DNA of 52,223 bases from Verrucomicrobiales bacterium. GTDB taxonomy: Bacteria > Verrucomicrobiota > Verrucomicrobiia > Verrucomicrobiales > DEV007. The notes under the pieces are model-generated. The model saw nothing but the letters and a program-made list of their open reading frames with translations. It searched no databases and was not told where the DNA came from. Numbering within the stretch: position 1 is the first letter of the stretch; each line of letters opens with the position of its first letter. Where the stretch lies: NCBI GenBank assembly GCA_028047635.1, contig JAOFXR010000017.1, positions 1 through 52,223 of the forward strand, given 5' to 3'. The position numbers were made by a program, and so were the translations under genes. Below are positions 27,389 to 36,684 of the stretch, piece after piece.

Positions 27389-28081
27389 TCACTCTGCCTC
27401 ACTATCCTCGTCCAACACTTCGCGTCCGTAGTATTTCACGAGGCGCTTGATCTTGGGCCGCTCTTTTGATTCCCGCCACTGATTCGTGTCGCGGAGGCTG
27501 TAGACGCAGCCACAGTATTCCTGCTGGTAAAACTCTTCGCGCTTCGAAATCTCGATCATGCGCTGACTGCCACCTTCTTTTCTCCAGTTGAAGGTCCAGT
27601 AATCCATTCCCGGATAGCGCGCTGCAGCCCGATCCCCACACCCGTTGATTTGATCCATGTTCTTCCAACGGGAAATCCCGAGCGTGCTCGAAATCAAATT
27701 GAACCCATTCTCCGCCGCGTAGTGGGCAGTCACTTCAAATCGCATGTCGAAACAGGCCGTACAGCGAATTCCACGCTCAGGCTCATTTTCCATTCCCTTG
27801 GTTCGATCAAACCAATCACGGGCATTGTAATCCCAATCGATAAAGTCCATCCCCAACTTTTCCGCGTAGCGAATATTCTCCTCTTTCCGGATGTTGTATT
27901 CGTCGCGCGGATGAATGTTAGGATTGTAAAAGAAGATTGTCGTTTCGATCTTCGAAGCAGCAAGAGCATCCATCACTTCAGCTGCGCAGGGCGCGCAGCA
28001 CGAATGCATGAGCACTTTATTTGCTCCGTTCGGAGTCTCGAGAACGGGGCGTTCATAATTGTCCGCGGAAAAACGCGACAT
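27389..28081 (-). CDS. queH: epoxyqueuosine reductase QueH
   Basis: Last step of queuosine synthesis: reduces epoxyqueuosine in tRNA to queuosine; the non-homologous alternative to QueG. 230 residues from the ATG at 28081, chosen because a GAGGG sequence sits about 8 bases upstream; an ATG 15 codons earlier is possible. Motifs of the QueH (formerly DUF208) family: [13 protein letters not shown] with the Cys-Cys pair, [33 protein letters not shown] and the late [19 protein letters not shown]. The conserved cysteines bind iron and the iron-sulfur cluster. No other queuosine gene is in the window. Confidence 0.93.
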   Translation of the reverse strand: MSRFSADNYERPVLETPNGANKVLMHSCCAPCAAEVMDALAASKIETTIFFYNPNIHPRDEYNIRKEENIRYAEKLGMDFIDWDYNARDWFDRTKGMENEPERGIRCTACFDMRFEVTAHYAAENGFNLISSTLGISRWKNMDQINGCGDRAAARYPGMDYWTFNWRKEGGSQRMIEISKREEFYQQEYCGCVYSLRDTNQWRESKERPKIKRLVKYYGREVLDEDSEAE

Positions 28082-28139
28082 ATCATTTCCCTCTTTTCCG
28101 TCACCTTGGCTTGATCGTCTTCCCATAATTTCGTTCCGT

Positions 28140-30548
28140 TCAATCTCGTGGATACAATAGAAAGGACTGACGCCGTTTCAAGAACCGACTGAACTCCGGC
28201 TCCCATGACTTACGTATCGCTTTGAGACTCTTGTCTTTCATGACCGCCTTCAATGTCTTCTCATCACGCAGCAGAGTATTGCCTTTTTCCTCAAGAGTAA
28301 TTGTGCCCTCATGGTGACGATAGAGCACTTTCATTAACGCAATCCCCAACTCGACAGGACGCATTGCATCGCGGTCCGTAATGACAAAACGAACGCCAGC
28401 ACAGTCTTCCCCGCCATAAACGCTGGCATCAGGAGTGAAACGTGTCGGAAGAAAACCGAGTCCATCAAGACCGGCGCTCTGCAGTTCACCGGCAAGACGA
28501 CCATCATGAATCCAGGGAGCACCGACATGCTCAAAAGGACTGCGCGTTCCACGCCCTACCGAAACATTTGTAAATTCAATCAGCCCCACTCCGGGGTATA
28601 ACATCGCTGCGGTAAGGCTGCGAATATTGGGAGAAGGATTGACCCAGGGGAGCCCTGTCTCATCAAAACGCTGCGCCGGATTCCACCCGCTCACTTTGAT
28701 CACGGTCAGGTCCACATTCACCTTCCGCTCCACATTAAACATCTGTGCAAGCTCACCACTCGTCATTCCGTGTTGAACCGGCGTGGTATGAAACGCGACA
28801 AAATCATTCCCCTCACCCGAACGAATCGGCCCGTCAACGACCACTCCTCCGATCGGATTAACACGATCAAGAACAATAAACTTAATCCCCGCATCAGCAG
28901 CCGCCTCCATCGCCAGGCCCATCGTCGATATGTAAGTGTAAAAGCGGCACCCAATGTCCTGAATATCAAACACGAGCGCATCAAGCCCGGCGAGCTGAGC
29001 AGCACTCGGCTTCTTATTTTTGCTTTTGTAGAGACTGTAAATCGGCAAGCCCGTCGACGCGTCAACATCGTCATCGACGGAATCCATATCGAGAACCCCG
29101 CGAATCCCGTGCTCAGGGGAGAAAAGCGTTTCTAATTCGACATCAGGTGCGTGGGCAAGGAGATCGATCGTTGAACGGCGGCTCCGGCTGATACCCGTCT
29201 GATTCGTGATCAGCCCGACCTTCATACCCTTCAGGGCCGCAAAACCCGATTGCTCGAGAACATCAATCCCATTGAGAACTACTCCGGGATCACCGGCTGC
29301 CGCATACTCGGAAGACTCACTCCCATTTTGAGTCGATGACTGCGGAGGTAACACTTCCCCGGTATATCCGACGGCTTCTGCCGCGAGCGTTCCCACCCGA
29401 ATCCGGAGTGGCTTAATCGACCCTTTCTCAGTAGGATGATTCCGATTCGCTAACAAAACGACAAAGGTATCCGAAACCGGATCGACCCAGATCGAAGTCC
29501 CCGTCCACCCCGTGTGACCGAATCCGCTGAGCGGAAACTTGGTACCGCGCTGATAAGAAAACGGCGAGACAAGATCCCAGCCGAGCCCGCGCTGATGCTT
29601 GAGTGAAGCGGGAAGCTGATTGGATGTCGCGTCCCGCACCGTGTGATCCGCCAAAATAGGAACCCCGTCCTGCATTCCTTTATTGAGAAAAAAGCGAGTA
29701 AATGCTGCGATATCTTTAGCCGTGGAAAAGACTCCGGCATGGCCGGCCACGCCTTCCATCCGCCGCGCGGTTGGGTCGTGCACCTGTCCTCGGATCAAAC
29801 CATAATTGGGAATATCCGTAGTCGGGGCGATCCGGGAATGACGAAAAGGAGCCGGCCGATAAGTGGTCTCCGTCATTCCGAGCGGGTCGTAAAAATGATC
29901 TTCGACAAAACTGTCAATACGCTGCCCTGAAACACGTCGTACAATCTCACCGAGAAGAATAAAATTCACATCACTGTAGCGGAAACGCGTTCCGGGACGT
30001 TCAATGAGCCCTATCATCGCCGCGCGTTTAGCGCCCTCGTCATGCCCCCAGAAATCCCGCTCACTGAGATAAATCCCGGGAGGAAGACCGCTCTGGTGGG
30101 TCAACAAATGGCGCACCGTAATTTTTCCTCTATCCTCCTTCGTGACGAGATCGTCTTTTGGCTCCGCCCGAATCCCCCCTGCGAGAAACTCGGGAATATA
30201 AGTCGAAACAGGGGCATCAAGGCTCAGCTCGCCCCGCTCCGCGAGATAGAGAATCGAAGGAGTCGTCGCGAGGACTTTGGTGAGACTCGCGATATCAAAG
30301 ATCGTGTCGAGAGTCATCTCCTCGCTCCCCGGCGAGGTAACTCTTTTCCCGTAGGCGCGATGATACACTTCGCCCTTGGACTCAATCCAAAGAACCGCAC
30401 CGGGAATATGCCCCTCACCAATCGCAGCGAGAATTTCCTGATCAATGGCAGCGAGCGCAGGTTTATTCATTTCCGCAACAGTCTCACTTCTAAAGAACAA
30501 AAAGACGAGAAGACTCGAAAACAGGTAATGGGCAAGGAGACGTTTCAA
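28140..30548 (-). CDS. secreted AmiE-like serine hydrolase fused to NamZ-like (DUF1343) muramidase
   Basis: About 802 residues. The N-terminal half is a serine beta-lactamase-fold hydrolase: SxxK nucleophile in [15 protein letters not shown] (Y-x-N), and HTGWTG near the end of the domain. The C-terminal half is DUF1343/Nam[66 protein letters not shown]. In Bacillus the separate proteins AmiE (beta-lactamase fold, MurNAc-L-Ala amidase) and NamZ (exo-MurNAc-ase) act in turn on peptidoglycan fragments. The open frame extends to 30725 but there overlaps the next gene; I place the start at TTG 30548, 17 bases after that gene's stop, which exposes a signal-like [18 protein letters not shown]. The exact start is uncertain. 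Confidence 0.85.
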   Translation of the reverse strand: MKRLLAHYLFSSLLVFLFFRSETVAEMNKPALAAIDQEILAAIGEGHIPGAVLWIESKGEVYHRAYGKRVTSPGSEEMTLDTIFDIASLTKVLATTPSILYLAERGELSLDAPVSTYIPEFLAGGIRAEPKDDLVTKEDRGKITVRHLLTHQSGLPPGIYLSERDFWGHDEGAKRAAMIGLIERPGTRFRYSDVNFILLGEIVRRVSGQRIDSFVEDHFYDPLGMTETTYRPAPFRHSRIAPTTDIPNYGLIRGQVHDPTARRMEGVAGHAGVFSTAKDIAAFTRFFLNKGMQDGVPILADHTVRDATSNQLPASLKHQRGLGWDLVSPFSYQRGTKFPLSGFGHTGWTGTSIWVDPVSDTFVVLLANRNHPTEKGSIKPLRIRVGTLAAEAVGYTGEVLPPQSSTQNGSESSEYAAAGDPGVVLNGIDVLEQSGFAALKGMKVGLITNQTGISRSRRSTIDLLAHAPDVELETLFSPEHGIRGVLDMDSVDDDVDASTGLPIYSLYKSKNKKPSAAQLAGLDALVFDIQDIGCRFYTYISTMGLAMEAAADAGIKFIVLDRVNPIGGVVVDGPIRSGEGNDFVAFHTTPVQHGMTSGELAQMFNVERKVNVDLTVIKVSGWNPAQRFDETGLPWVNPSPNIRSLTAAMLYPGVGLIEFTNVSVGRGTRSPFEHVGAPWIHDGRLAGELQSAGLDGLGFLPTRFTPDASVYGGEDCAGVRFVITDRDAMRPVELGIALMKVLYRHHEGTITLEEKGNTLLRDEKTLKAVMKDKSLKAIRKSWEPEFSRFLKRRQSFLLYPRD

Positions 30549-30564
30549 AGAAAAGGGGGCAGAA

Positions 30565-30792
30565 CTAATCTCCTGGCTGATCAGAAGATTCACGAGGAAT
30601 GAAAAGATAGACAAGGGCGCCGATGACACTCCGAGCAGCAATGAGAACGACTCCAATAATACGGTTGGTATCTGACAAGAGAGGATTTTTAATGCAATGA
30701 ACAAGAGCCCAAATCTGGAGCCCAAGAGATCCGACCGTAAGCATAAGGATAAGTCCTATAACAAAGATTTCCTGCATTCCCGGTCCGTTCAT
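30565..30792 (-). CDS. small membrane protein with PLDc_N-like domain
   Basis: 75 residues, two hydrophobic helices (about 8-28 and 43-63), resembling the PLDc_N domain found as a membrane anchor in cardiolipin synthases and as free-standing small proteins: LGLQIWALVHCIKNPLL then VGAL-type ARSVIGALVYLFIPRES. The function of free-standing copies is unknown to me. Met at position 1 or 6 could be the start. It is just upstream of the AmiE-NamZ fusion on the same strand with 16 bases between stop and start, so they are probably co-expressed. Confidence 0.68.
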   Translation of the reverse strand: MNGPGMQEIFVIGLILMLTVGSLGLQIWALVHCIKNPLLSDTNRIIGVVLIAARSVIGALVYLFIPRESSDQPGD

Positions 30793-31032
30793 GGTCGTAT
30801 ATTCACTTCTGTATCAATTTCTTCACCGTTGCTGATCACCAGTCTCGGACCCCACAGGGTCAGGCCCAGGGCTCAACAGGGTCAAATCAATGAGGTAACC
30901 CGGTTGATTGTGACCTACTTTGGCAAGGGAATCAATGCCCATAAGAATGCCATACAAGGTTATCAAGCGGACCTTTCAGGGAACACCTCTTTCAGTTGAC
31001 CGCTCTCCTTTGCGGAAATAGATTCGGCCACC

Positions 31033-31596
31033 ATGTTGCTGGTCATCGATAACTACGACTCTTTCACTTACAACCTCGTCCAATACTTTGGCGAGCTCGG
31101 TGCCGAAATGGAGATTTATCGTAACGATGAGATCACCATTGAAGAAATCAGAGAGAAAAATCCTGATAAGATCTGCATTTCACCAGGACCCGCAACGCCC
31201 AAAGAAGCGGGTATTAGCTGTGATGTGATCCGGGAGTTTGGAAAAACGACTCCCATTTTCGGCGTGTGCCTTGGACATCAGTGCATCGGCGAAGTCTTTG
31301 GCGGCGACGTCGTTCGTGCTGATCGGCTCATGCATGGAAAGACATCACCGGTCGAGCATCACAAAGACGGGCTGTTCAAAGAGATCGATTCGCCCTTCGA
31401 AGCGACCCGTTATCACTCATTGATCGTAAAACGTGACACTTTTCCCGACTGCCTCGAGATCACAGCGGAAACGGCGGAGCATGAGATCATGGGCCTTCGT
31501 CACAAAAAGTTCCCCATCTACGGAGTTCAGTTTCACCCCGAGTCTATTTTGACAGCCTCAGGAAAGAAGCTGCTGAAGAATTTCCTCGATATGTGA
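31033..31596 (+). CDS. glutamine amidotransferase, anthranilate/aminodeoxychorismate synthase component II
   Basis: Supplies ammonia from glutamine to anthranilate synthase (TrpE) or aminodeoxychorismate synthase (PabB). 187 residues, class I amidotransferase. [20 protein letters not shown]-terminus, oxyanion region [13 protein letters not shown], nucleophile Cys in [12 protein letters not shown] (about 79), and catalytic His/Glu in [11 protein letters not shown] near the C-terminus. A stand-alone subunit: no trpE or pabB is nearby, so it may serve both pathways as in Bacillus. TrpG and PabA cannot be told apart by sequence here. Start ATG 31033. A short GACCC/GGGTC inverted repeat (30848-30861) lies in the gap before it. 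Confidence 0.92.
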   Translation: MLLVIDNYDSFTYNLVQYFGELGAEMEIYRNDEITIEEIREKNPDKICISPGPATPKEAGISCDVIREFGKTTPIFGVCLGHQCIGEVFGGDVVRADRLMHGKTSPVEHHKDGLFKEIDSPFEATRYHSLIVKRDTFPDCLEITAETAEHEIMGLRHKKFPIYGVQFHPESILTASGKKLLKNFLDM

Positions 31597-31715
31597 GCGA
31601 AAAGCTCGCGGGAATTCTGTAGGTGAAGACCGTGACTTCGCTCTTTGAAGTATTCGGATGCCGCATACTTCCGCTCGAGGCCACGGGCGGGGCCACCTTG
31701 ACCTCATCTACAGGC

Positions 31716-32849
31716 TTACTCGCCAAGGCGATTCTCATACCAGACCACGTTGGCGCTACCGCGGCCTGCATTGAGCAAGTCGCCGTCGCCATCTCCGTCC
31801 ATATCAATGGTCCGAAGGTCGTAGGATTCCTGATCTTCGTCGAGGGTATGTGGCGTGAAATTGCCTTTCCCGTCATTCTCATACCACATCATTTTTTTAC
31901 TCTCGTAGCCACAGGAAGCGCCATCGAGATCGCCATCACCGTCATGATCCCAGAGTGTGAGACTGTGCGGACTTTTCAAATCGGGATCAATCTCATGAAT
32001 TTTCCAATCGGGCCCTTCAAACCAAAGCACGCCGGCACTGTGACCGCGCGAAGCGAAAAAGTCGGCCTTCCCGTCTCGATTTAAATCGCCAGGCAAAATG
32101 TTCGTCGCAGCGAGCTGATCGGTTGCGATGATGTTTTTCTCCCAGGGACCTTTGCCCATTTTCTTACCCGGATTCTGCCAATAAGCGAACCAGTTTCCAT
32201 CTTCAAATGGACCGCCCTTTGCGCCCACCGCAATCTCACCGAATCCATCACCATCGATGTCGCCAAAGCCGAAATAGTGACTGCCCCCACGAGCATCTTT
32301 GTCTGCGAAAACATGGCGATCCCATTGTTTCGCCTTCTTTGGATTCTTCGGAATACTGAACCAGGCGATGGAGTCGCCAAGAACCCCGTCAGGGCCAAAA
32401 TTATTGATGATCACATCGAGTTTCCCATCGTTGTCAACGTCTGCCTTGAGAAGGCAGTGGATACCGGTGATATCCGGGTCAACCTGACGTTCAGCCCAGG
32501 CACCAGTCCCATCCCCGGGATTTTCGAGCCAGAAAGGATGCGCTGCAGCATCTGTTCCCACCCAGTCCGAATCGCCGTCTCCGTCGATATCGAGGGTCTC
32601 ACTATGAATGCAGGTCGTATTCATTTTTCCAAAACGCTTCAAGATCGTTTCCTCCCACGATGGAGCTGTAAAAAGCGACACTTTGCCCGGATAGCTGGCA
32701 ATCACGTCCACTTTCCCGTCGCCATTGTAGTCGGCTGCCACCGCCGTATTGCATCGGCCGGCCTCCATTACGGTGTGCTTGACCCAATCAGCTGCATGAA
32801 GCGTTGAGAGCAAAGTGAGGAGAGAAAATGTAAAGGTTAGGAGTTTCAT
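31716..32849 (-). CDS. secreted FG-GAP/VCBS-repeat protein
   Basis: 377 residues from the ATG at 32849, with a signal peptide (MKLLTFTFSLLTLLSTLHA). It is built from about seven repeats, each with a calcium-loop of the D-x-D-x-D-G type: DYNGDGKVDV, DIDGDGDSDW, DVDNDGKLDV, DIDGDGFGEI, DLNRDGKADF, DHDGDGDLDG and DMDGDGDGDL. Seven repeats make a closed seven-bladed beta-propeller, as in integrin-alpha-like proteins. Repeats are spaced about 45-50 residues apart and most blades carry a WFExPGW-like aromatic strand. Such proteins act in adhesion or glycan binding; the ligand is unknown. Common in Verrucomicrobiota and Planctomycetota. Stands alone on the minus strand. Confidence 0.88.
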   Translation of the reverse strand: MKLLTFTFSLLTLLSTLHAADWVKHTVMEAGRCNTAVAADYNGDGKVDVIASYPGKVSLFTAPSWEETILKRFGKMNTTCIHSETLDIDGDGDSDWVGTDAAAHPFWLENPGDGTGAWAERQVDPDITGIHCLLKADVDNDGKLDVIINNFGPDGVLGDSIAWFSIPKNPKKAKQWDRHVFADKDARGGSHYFGFGDIDGDGFGEIAVGAKGGPFEDGNWFAYWQNPGKKMGKGPWEKNIIATDQLAATNILPGDLNRDGKADFFASRGHSAGVLWFEGPDWKIHEIDPDLKSPHSLTLWDHDGDGDLDGASCGYESKKMMWYENDGKGNFTPHTLDEDQESYDLRTIDMDGDGDGDLLNAGRGSANVVWYENRLGE

Positions 32850-32973
32850 TCGTCGAAAAGATTGGCACAAATCCCGTGCTCTGTGAAGCGAAGCCTTCGT
32901 CGTTATCAGGCGTTTTTTTTCCTACGATTCTCAGAGGGCAACCGTAATAGTAGTAGATAGCCTCATTTTGAAC

Positions 32974-33852
32974 ATGAAGAAAACCGCCCTCACCGCCCTC
33001 GCTTTCATTGCCGCTATTTCTCCCGCAGAGACCAAGTCAGAGCAATCCGCGGTTTGGAGCATTTCAGATCACGATTCGACCGTCTATCTCGCAGGTTCAG
33101 TCCATGTTCTTCGTGAAACCGACCTGCCGATCCCAAAGATTTTCAAGCAGGCCTATGACGAGTCGGAAGAAATCGTCTTCGAAATCGACATGGCGAAAAT
33201 GACCGATCCCGGGATGGTCGAAAAAATGCGCGAAATGGGAACACTCCCCGCGAGTGAAACTCTCGCTGACAAACTGAAAGCTGAGACCGTTGAGAAATTG
33301 AAAGCTTATCTAGCAACACGCAACGTCCCCTTCGCCATCTTCAAAAATTTCACCCCCGGGATGGCTTATCTGACGATGACGTCACTCGAGGCAATCAAAC
33401 TGGGCGCACGACCGGACCTGGGCCTCGAGTCACAATATTTTGACCTTGCTTCCAAAGACGAAAAACCAAGCAGAGGGCTCGAGACAGCCGAATATCAAAT
33501 GTCGAGATTCAATGAGTTTTCCGACGAGGAAATGGACGAAGTCATCAATAAAACACTCGATGAAGTCGATGAAATGGCCGAGTCCCTCAACGAACTGATC
33601 ACTATCTGGAAGTCCGGCGACATGAAAGAGTTAGAAGCGCTCATCATTGAACAGATGGCGCCCACCCCTCGAGTTAAAAAAATACTCCTCGACGAACGGA
33701 ACGAGAACTGGATTCCTGCAATCAAAAAAAGTCTCGCCGAAAAGCACAACGTGATGTTTCTCGTAGGAGCAGCGCATCTCGTTGGCGAAGGAAGCGTAGT
33801 TGATTTACTGGAAAAAAAAGGCCTAACCGTTACCAATCTTGAAAATGAATGA
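32974..33852 (+). CDS. TraB/GumN family secreted protein
   Basis: 292 residues from ATG 32974 with a short signal peptide (KKTALTALAFIAAISPAETKS). The TraB/GumN pattern is visible: YLAGSVHVLRETDLPIP (about 31-47) with the conserved His of GxxH, EIVFEIDMAK with Glu, and late MFLVGAAHLVGEGSVVDLLEKKG with the second GxxH. The fold is shared with TIKI metalloproteases and pheromone-shutdown TraB; biochemical role in bacteria is not established. The middle (about 195-260) is acidic and helical. The last 8 bases overlap the start of the glutaredoxin gene, so the two are translationally coupled, which fits a thiol- or stress-related pairing (inference). Confidence 0.84.
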   Translation: MKKTALTALAFIAAISPAETKSEQSAVWSISDHDSTVYLAGSVHVLRETDLPIPKIFKQAYDESEEIVFEIDMAKMTDPGMVEKMREMGTLPASETLADKLKAETVEKLKAYLATRNVPFAIFKNFTPGMAYLTMTSLEAIKLGARPDLGLESQYFDLASKDEKPSRGLETAEYQMSRFNEFSDEEMDEVINKTLDEVDEMAESLNELITIWKSGDMKELEALIIEQMAPTPRVKKILLDERNENWIPAIKKSLAEKHNVMFLVGAAHLVGEGSVVDLLEKKGLTVTNLENE

Positions 33853-34114
33853 TTCAACTGACACCAAAACCCTGATCGTCTACATCAAACCCGGCTGCCC
33901 ATGGTGCGTCGACGCTGAAGCATGGCTCAAACGCGAAGGTTATTCTTACGAAGCTGTCAATGTGATCGCGAATCGCACGGAATACGAGAAAATGCAAAAA
34001 CTCTCCGGCCAAAGTTGCGCCCCTACGCTGACATTCGGTGAGCTCATGCTCGCTGATTTCGATACCGGCGAGATGGCAGCCTTTTTCGAAAAGCACGGCA
34101 TCACTCCGGAGTGA
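33845..34114 (+). CDS. glutaredoxin
   Basis: Small thiol-disulfide oxidoreductase, 89 residues. Active site CPWC in KPGCPWCVDAEAWLKREGY (residues about 16-19), and the TLTFGELMLADFDTGEM block near the C-terminus stands where the cis-Pro and glutathione-binding residues occur (CAPTL has the cis-Pro). No signal peptide, so it is cytoplasmic. The ATG at 33845 overlaps the TraB/GumN stop by 8 bases; a TTG two codons earlier is an alternative. Reduced by glutathione or another low-molecular thiol; the partner is not visible. Confidence 0.85.
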   Translation: MNDSTDTKTLIVYIKPGCPWCVDAEAWLKREGYSYEAVNVIANRTEYEKMQKLSGQSCAPTLTFGELMLADFDTGEMAAFFEKHGITPE

Positions 34115-34130
34115 ACTAGGAGGCGGTAAC

Positions 34131-34580
34131 TTAGTATCCCTCTTCCTGCATCTTCTCGATGATACCACCGAGGTGCTCAATGTAGCCATGGACATCGACG
34201 CTCATCTCCTCGGGCTGGCCTTTGACTGAGTACAGCCAGCCATCGACGTAGGGAGAACTTTTCACGATACAGGCATCGACTTCAAGAATGGGGTTTCCTT
34301 CAACGAAATCACCTTCCATGACACAAAGAAGATCACTCGCCGCTTTAAAGCCTTCGACGTAACCGATCGACTGACCGGAGGAAACCGTCTCGCCTTTTGC
34401 GACCTCGTAGCGTGCCTCGACTAATTCGCCCAGCATCCGCGTGGCGAATTTGGTGAATCCAACACGCCAGATATCAGACCCTTCCTCCTCCTGAACCATC
34501 CAGTAATGGCTGAGCGAATAGCGGAAGGCCACCGGTAGCCGTGCCGAAAATCGAGCATGTTTGTATCGTGCGTATTCCAT
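34131..34580 (-). CDS. GcvH-like lipoyl-domain protein
   Basis: Lipoyl carrier of the glycine cleavage H-protein family, 149 residues, about 20 longer than usual. After an N-terminal extension of about 25 residues, the core reads SDIWRVGFTKFATRMLGELV, then the lipoylation site YVEGFKAASDLL with the Lys in place (GcvH consensus ESVKAASD), and the closing SSPYVDGWLYSVKG block. The usual ES before VK is EG-F. No gcvP or gcvT is nearby. It lies 14 bases after the presqualene/phytoene synthase gene on the same strand, so it may be in that operon. It may serve the glycine cleavage system or a lipoate-transfer or other lipoyl-dependent pathway. Confidence 0.76.
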   Translation of the reverse strand: MEYARYKHARFSARLPVAFRYSLSHYWMVQEEEGSDIWRVGFTKFATRMLGELVEARYEVAKGETVSSGQSIGYVEGFKAASDLLCVMEGDFVEGNPILEVDACIVKSSPYVDGWLYSVKGQPEEMSVDVHGYIEHLGGIIEKMQEEGY

Positions 34581-34594
34581 GTCCTAACAATCCT

Positions 34595-35434
34595 CTAACC
34601 AATCAGCTTTGCTCTTAAAAACTCGGCAATCATACGGGGTTTCGACAGACGGTAACGCTTTTCAAACACCTGATAACCGCCCGCTTCCATCTTCACGAGA
34701 ATACCGGAATAAATGCGACGCATTAGCTCAGCCGAACGCATCGATCGACGATCAGCATCCACCAGCGCCTCCTCCGCGCTTTTATAATACGCCTGTGCAA
34801 CCGAGGACTGATACTCCATCAACGCCTGAAATCTTTCCGCATTAGGCTTTCCGGAAAGCAGGTCACTCTCACTCAACCCAAATCGCTCGAGATCATCGAG
34901 CGGCAGGAAAACGCGTCCTTCTTCCGCATCCTCACCCACATCACGCAGGATGTTCGTCCACTGCAGAGCGTAGCCAAGCTGCTCGGCATAAACACGAGTC
35001 TCGGGTTGGCGGTAGCCAAAAAGCTGAATACTGACGAGACCAACGGCGCTGGCGACATGATAGCAGTATCGCTTCAAATCCTCTGCGGTTTGAAACCGAA
35101 GCGGAGTCAGGTCCATCTCAACCCCGTCGATGATGGCCTCCAATTCAGCAGGAGCGAGTTCTTTCCTGGCAACGAGATCAACAAACTCCGTCTCAACGCC
35201 CGGTCGGGCTAATATATCCCCGCCACGAATCAATTCTCGCCAGTGTTGCAAGGCCGTTTGGCGCTCTTCAATCGTAAAACCCAGATCATCGGCGATGTCA
35301 TCGGCGACGCGACAAAAGGCGTAGAACACCCGCATGTCATCGCGCTTTGCAGGAGGCAGGACTGCCAGCGCAAAAGCGAGATTCGACCCGCTTCGCTGAA
35401 CAATCTCGAGAGAAGTTTCCGTAACCGCTTTCAC
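34595..35434 (-). CDS. squalene/phytoene synthase family protein (HpnD/CrtB-like)
   Basis: Head-to-head prenyl synthase, 279 residues. First Asp-rich motif FCRVADDIADD (about 41-50) and second motif TNILRDVGEDAEEGRVFLP (about 160-178) bind the Mg-diphosphate; YCYHVASAVG (123-132) is the conserved helix between. The family either joins two farnesyl-PP to presqualene-PP (HpnD, hopanoid route) or two geranylgeranyl-PP to phytoene (CrtB). Sequence alone does not settle which. It starts 5 bases past the lepB stop, so it is co-transcribed with lepA-lepB, and the GcvH-like gene follows at 14 bases. A CarH-like MerR regulator and ECF sigma, a pair that elsewhere controls carotenoid genes, lie 3 kb upstream. 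Confidence 0.88.
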   Translation of the reverse strand: MKAVTETSLEIVQRSGSNLAFALAVLPPAKRDDMRVFYAFCRVADDIADDLGFTIEERQTALQHWRELIRGGDILARPGVETEFVDLVARKELAPAELEAIIDGVEMDLTPLRFQTAEDLKRYCYHVASAVGLVSIQLFGYRQPETRVYAEQLGYALQWTNILRDVGEDAEEGRVFLPLDDLERFGLSESDLLSGKPNAERFQALMEYQSSVAQAYYKSAEEALVDADRRSMRSAELMRRIYSGILVKMEAGGYQVFEKRYRLSKPRMIAEFLRAKLIG

Positions 35435-35439
35435 GCCGA

Positions 35440-36660
35440 CTACTCGATTTTACCAAAATGATACCCGAACGGGTAATAGACGAAGGCGGCACGCCCAACG
35501 ATATTTTCCTCAGGCACGGTCCCCCATGCCCGGGAGTCCAAACTGTTGGCACTGTTGTCACCCATCGCCCAATATTTGTGCGCAGGTAGCTCAATCCGCC
35601 GGGTTCCTTGATTGGTGTAACCAGTGTAGTATCCCTCTTGAGACATGACTCTTTGAAAACCGACCTCTGAAGGAACCGCTCCGTTGATTCGTATTTGAGG
35701 CTGATCCACCTCTATCAAATCACCCGGAATTCCGATGAGACGCTTGATGTAATGTTGAGACCCCTGCCTCGGATCAGGTAAGCGGCGCTGAATCATGTCG
35801 ATATTCTGCGTGTTAAATACAAATACATCGCTGCGCTTCGGCTTCACCCAGTGATAGGCCAACTTGTTCACGACAAGCTGATCACCAGTATCAACGAATC
35901 CTTTTGCAATCGTCTGCCCCTTTTTAACCTCCGCCACCTTCACATACTGAGGGTTCGGGAGAAGTTTCGTATTGAGAAGATTGAAGATACGAGATTGAGT
36001 TCCCGGCGCGCTGAACACCTGGCCTTTTTCCGTTTTTAGATAAGTCCTTGGGAAAAAGATAAAGTGGGTCTTCCCATAGAAATGCTCCTTGTCGAGGAGA
36101 ACGACGTCATCCTCTTCCAAGACCCAATCCACGTGGCTGCGGCCATACCAAAATTTATCCCACAGCAACTGAGGAACACCCGGCTTGGTGTAGTCATCCG
36201 GCGCATGACGCTCCGCTTTCGGGTTCATCCCCTTGGTTGGGTAAGCAACAATCCCGTTCAGTGTCGGCTGCATCGAGCCCGTCGGAATTTTGAACTGCTG
36301 AATAAAGTAGGCTCGAATTCCCATCGCGATGACGACGGCGACGAAAATCACTTCGATATTCTCCTTCAACGCTGAAGGCTTGTGATCTTTCACTGATTTC
36401 TTGCAGGTGTCAGTGAGGTCATCCGCCAGCTCCTCCAGTTCTTTGCGTTTCGCCTCGGGCTCTTTGAGGGCCGAAGCAAAGGCTTCCCTCTTCTCAGCGA
36501 TCAGCTCTTTTCGATCATCCGTAATGAGATCATCATTGTAACGCAAAAACTTCTTCACTCCTTTGAGGAGCGCGAGACCCTCCTTGCGCCCGTTTTTATC
36601 GAGTGGCAACTCTCCCAGCGCTTCGAGCTCTTCTTTAGTGGGTTTTTTGATCCAAAACAT
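35440..36660 (-). CDS. lepB: signal peptidase I
   Basis: Inner-membrane serine protease that cleaves signal peptides, 406 residues. An N-terminal cytoplasmic, highly charged region of about 100 residues precedes a single membrane helix (about 101-120). Catalytic Ser129 is in KIPTGSMQPTL, catalytic Lys306 in HYIKRLIGIPGD, and the GDNSANSLDSRAWG box (about 370-383) follows. Between the Ser and Lys boxes lies an insertion of about 120 residues (140-255) absent from short family members. lepA is directly upstream (24 bases), the classical lepA-lepB order, and the presqualene/phytoene synthase follows after 5 bases. Confidence 0.94.
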   Translation of the reverse strand: MFWIKKPTKEELEALGELPLDKNGRKEGLALLKGVKKFLRYNDDLITDDRKELIAEKREAFASALKEPEAKRKELEELADDLTDTCKKSVKDHKPSALKENIEVIFVAVVIAMGIRAYFIQQFKIPTGSMQPTLNGIVAYPTKGMNPKAERHAPDDYTKPGVPQLLWDKFWYGRSHVDWVLEEDDVVLLDKEHFYGKTHFIFFPRTYLKTEKGQVFSAPGTQSRIFNLLNTKLLPNPQYVKVAEVKKGQTIAKGFVDTGDQLVVNKLAYHWVKPKRSDVFVFNTQNIDMIQRRLPDPRQGSQHYIKRLIGIPGDLIEVDQPQIRINGAVPSEVGFQRVMSQEGYYTGYTNQGTRRIELPAHKYWAMGDNSANSLDSRAWGTVPEENIVGRAAFVYYPFGYHFGKIE

Positions 36661-36684
36661 ATTCTATGAAGTGGTTGATGGGTA

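Noticed and set aside
30042..30602. 186-residue frame on the plus strand
   Set aside because: Antisense to the AmiE-NamZ gene and not recognisable as a protein.
30549..30725. Upstream part of the AmiE-NamZ open frame as coding sequence
   Set aside because: It overlaps the small PLDc_N-type gene in another frame, and a signal-peptide-like start follows at 30548.
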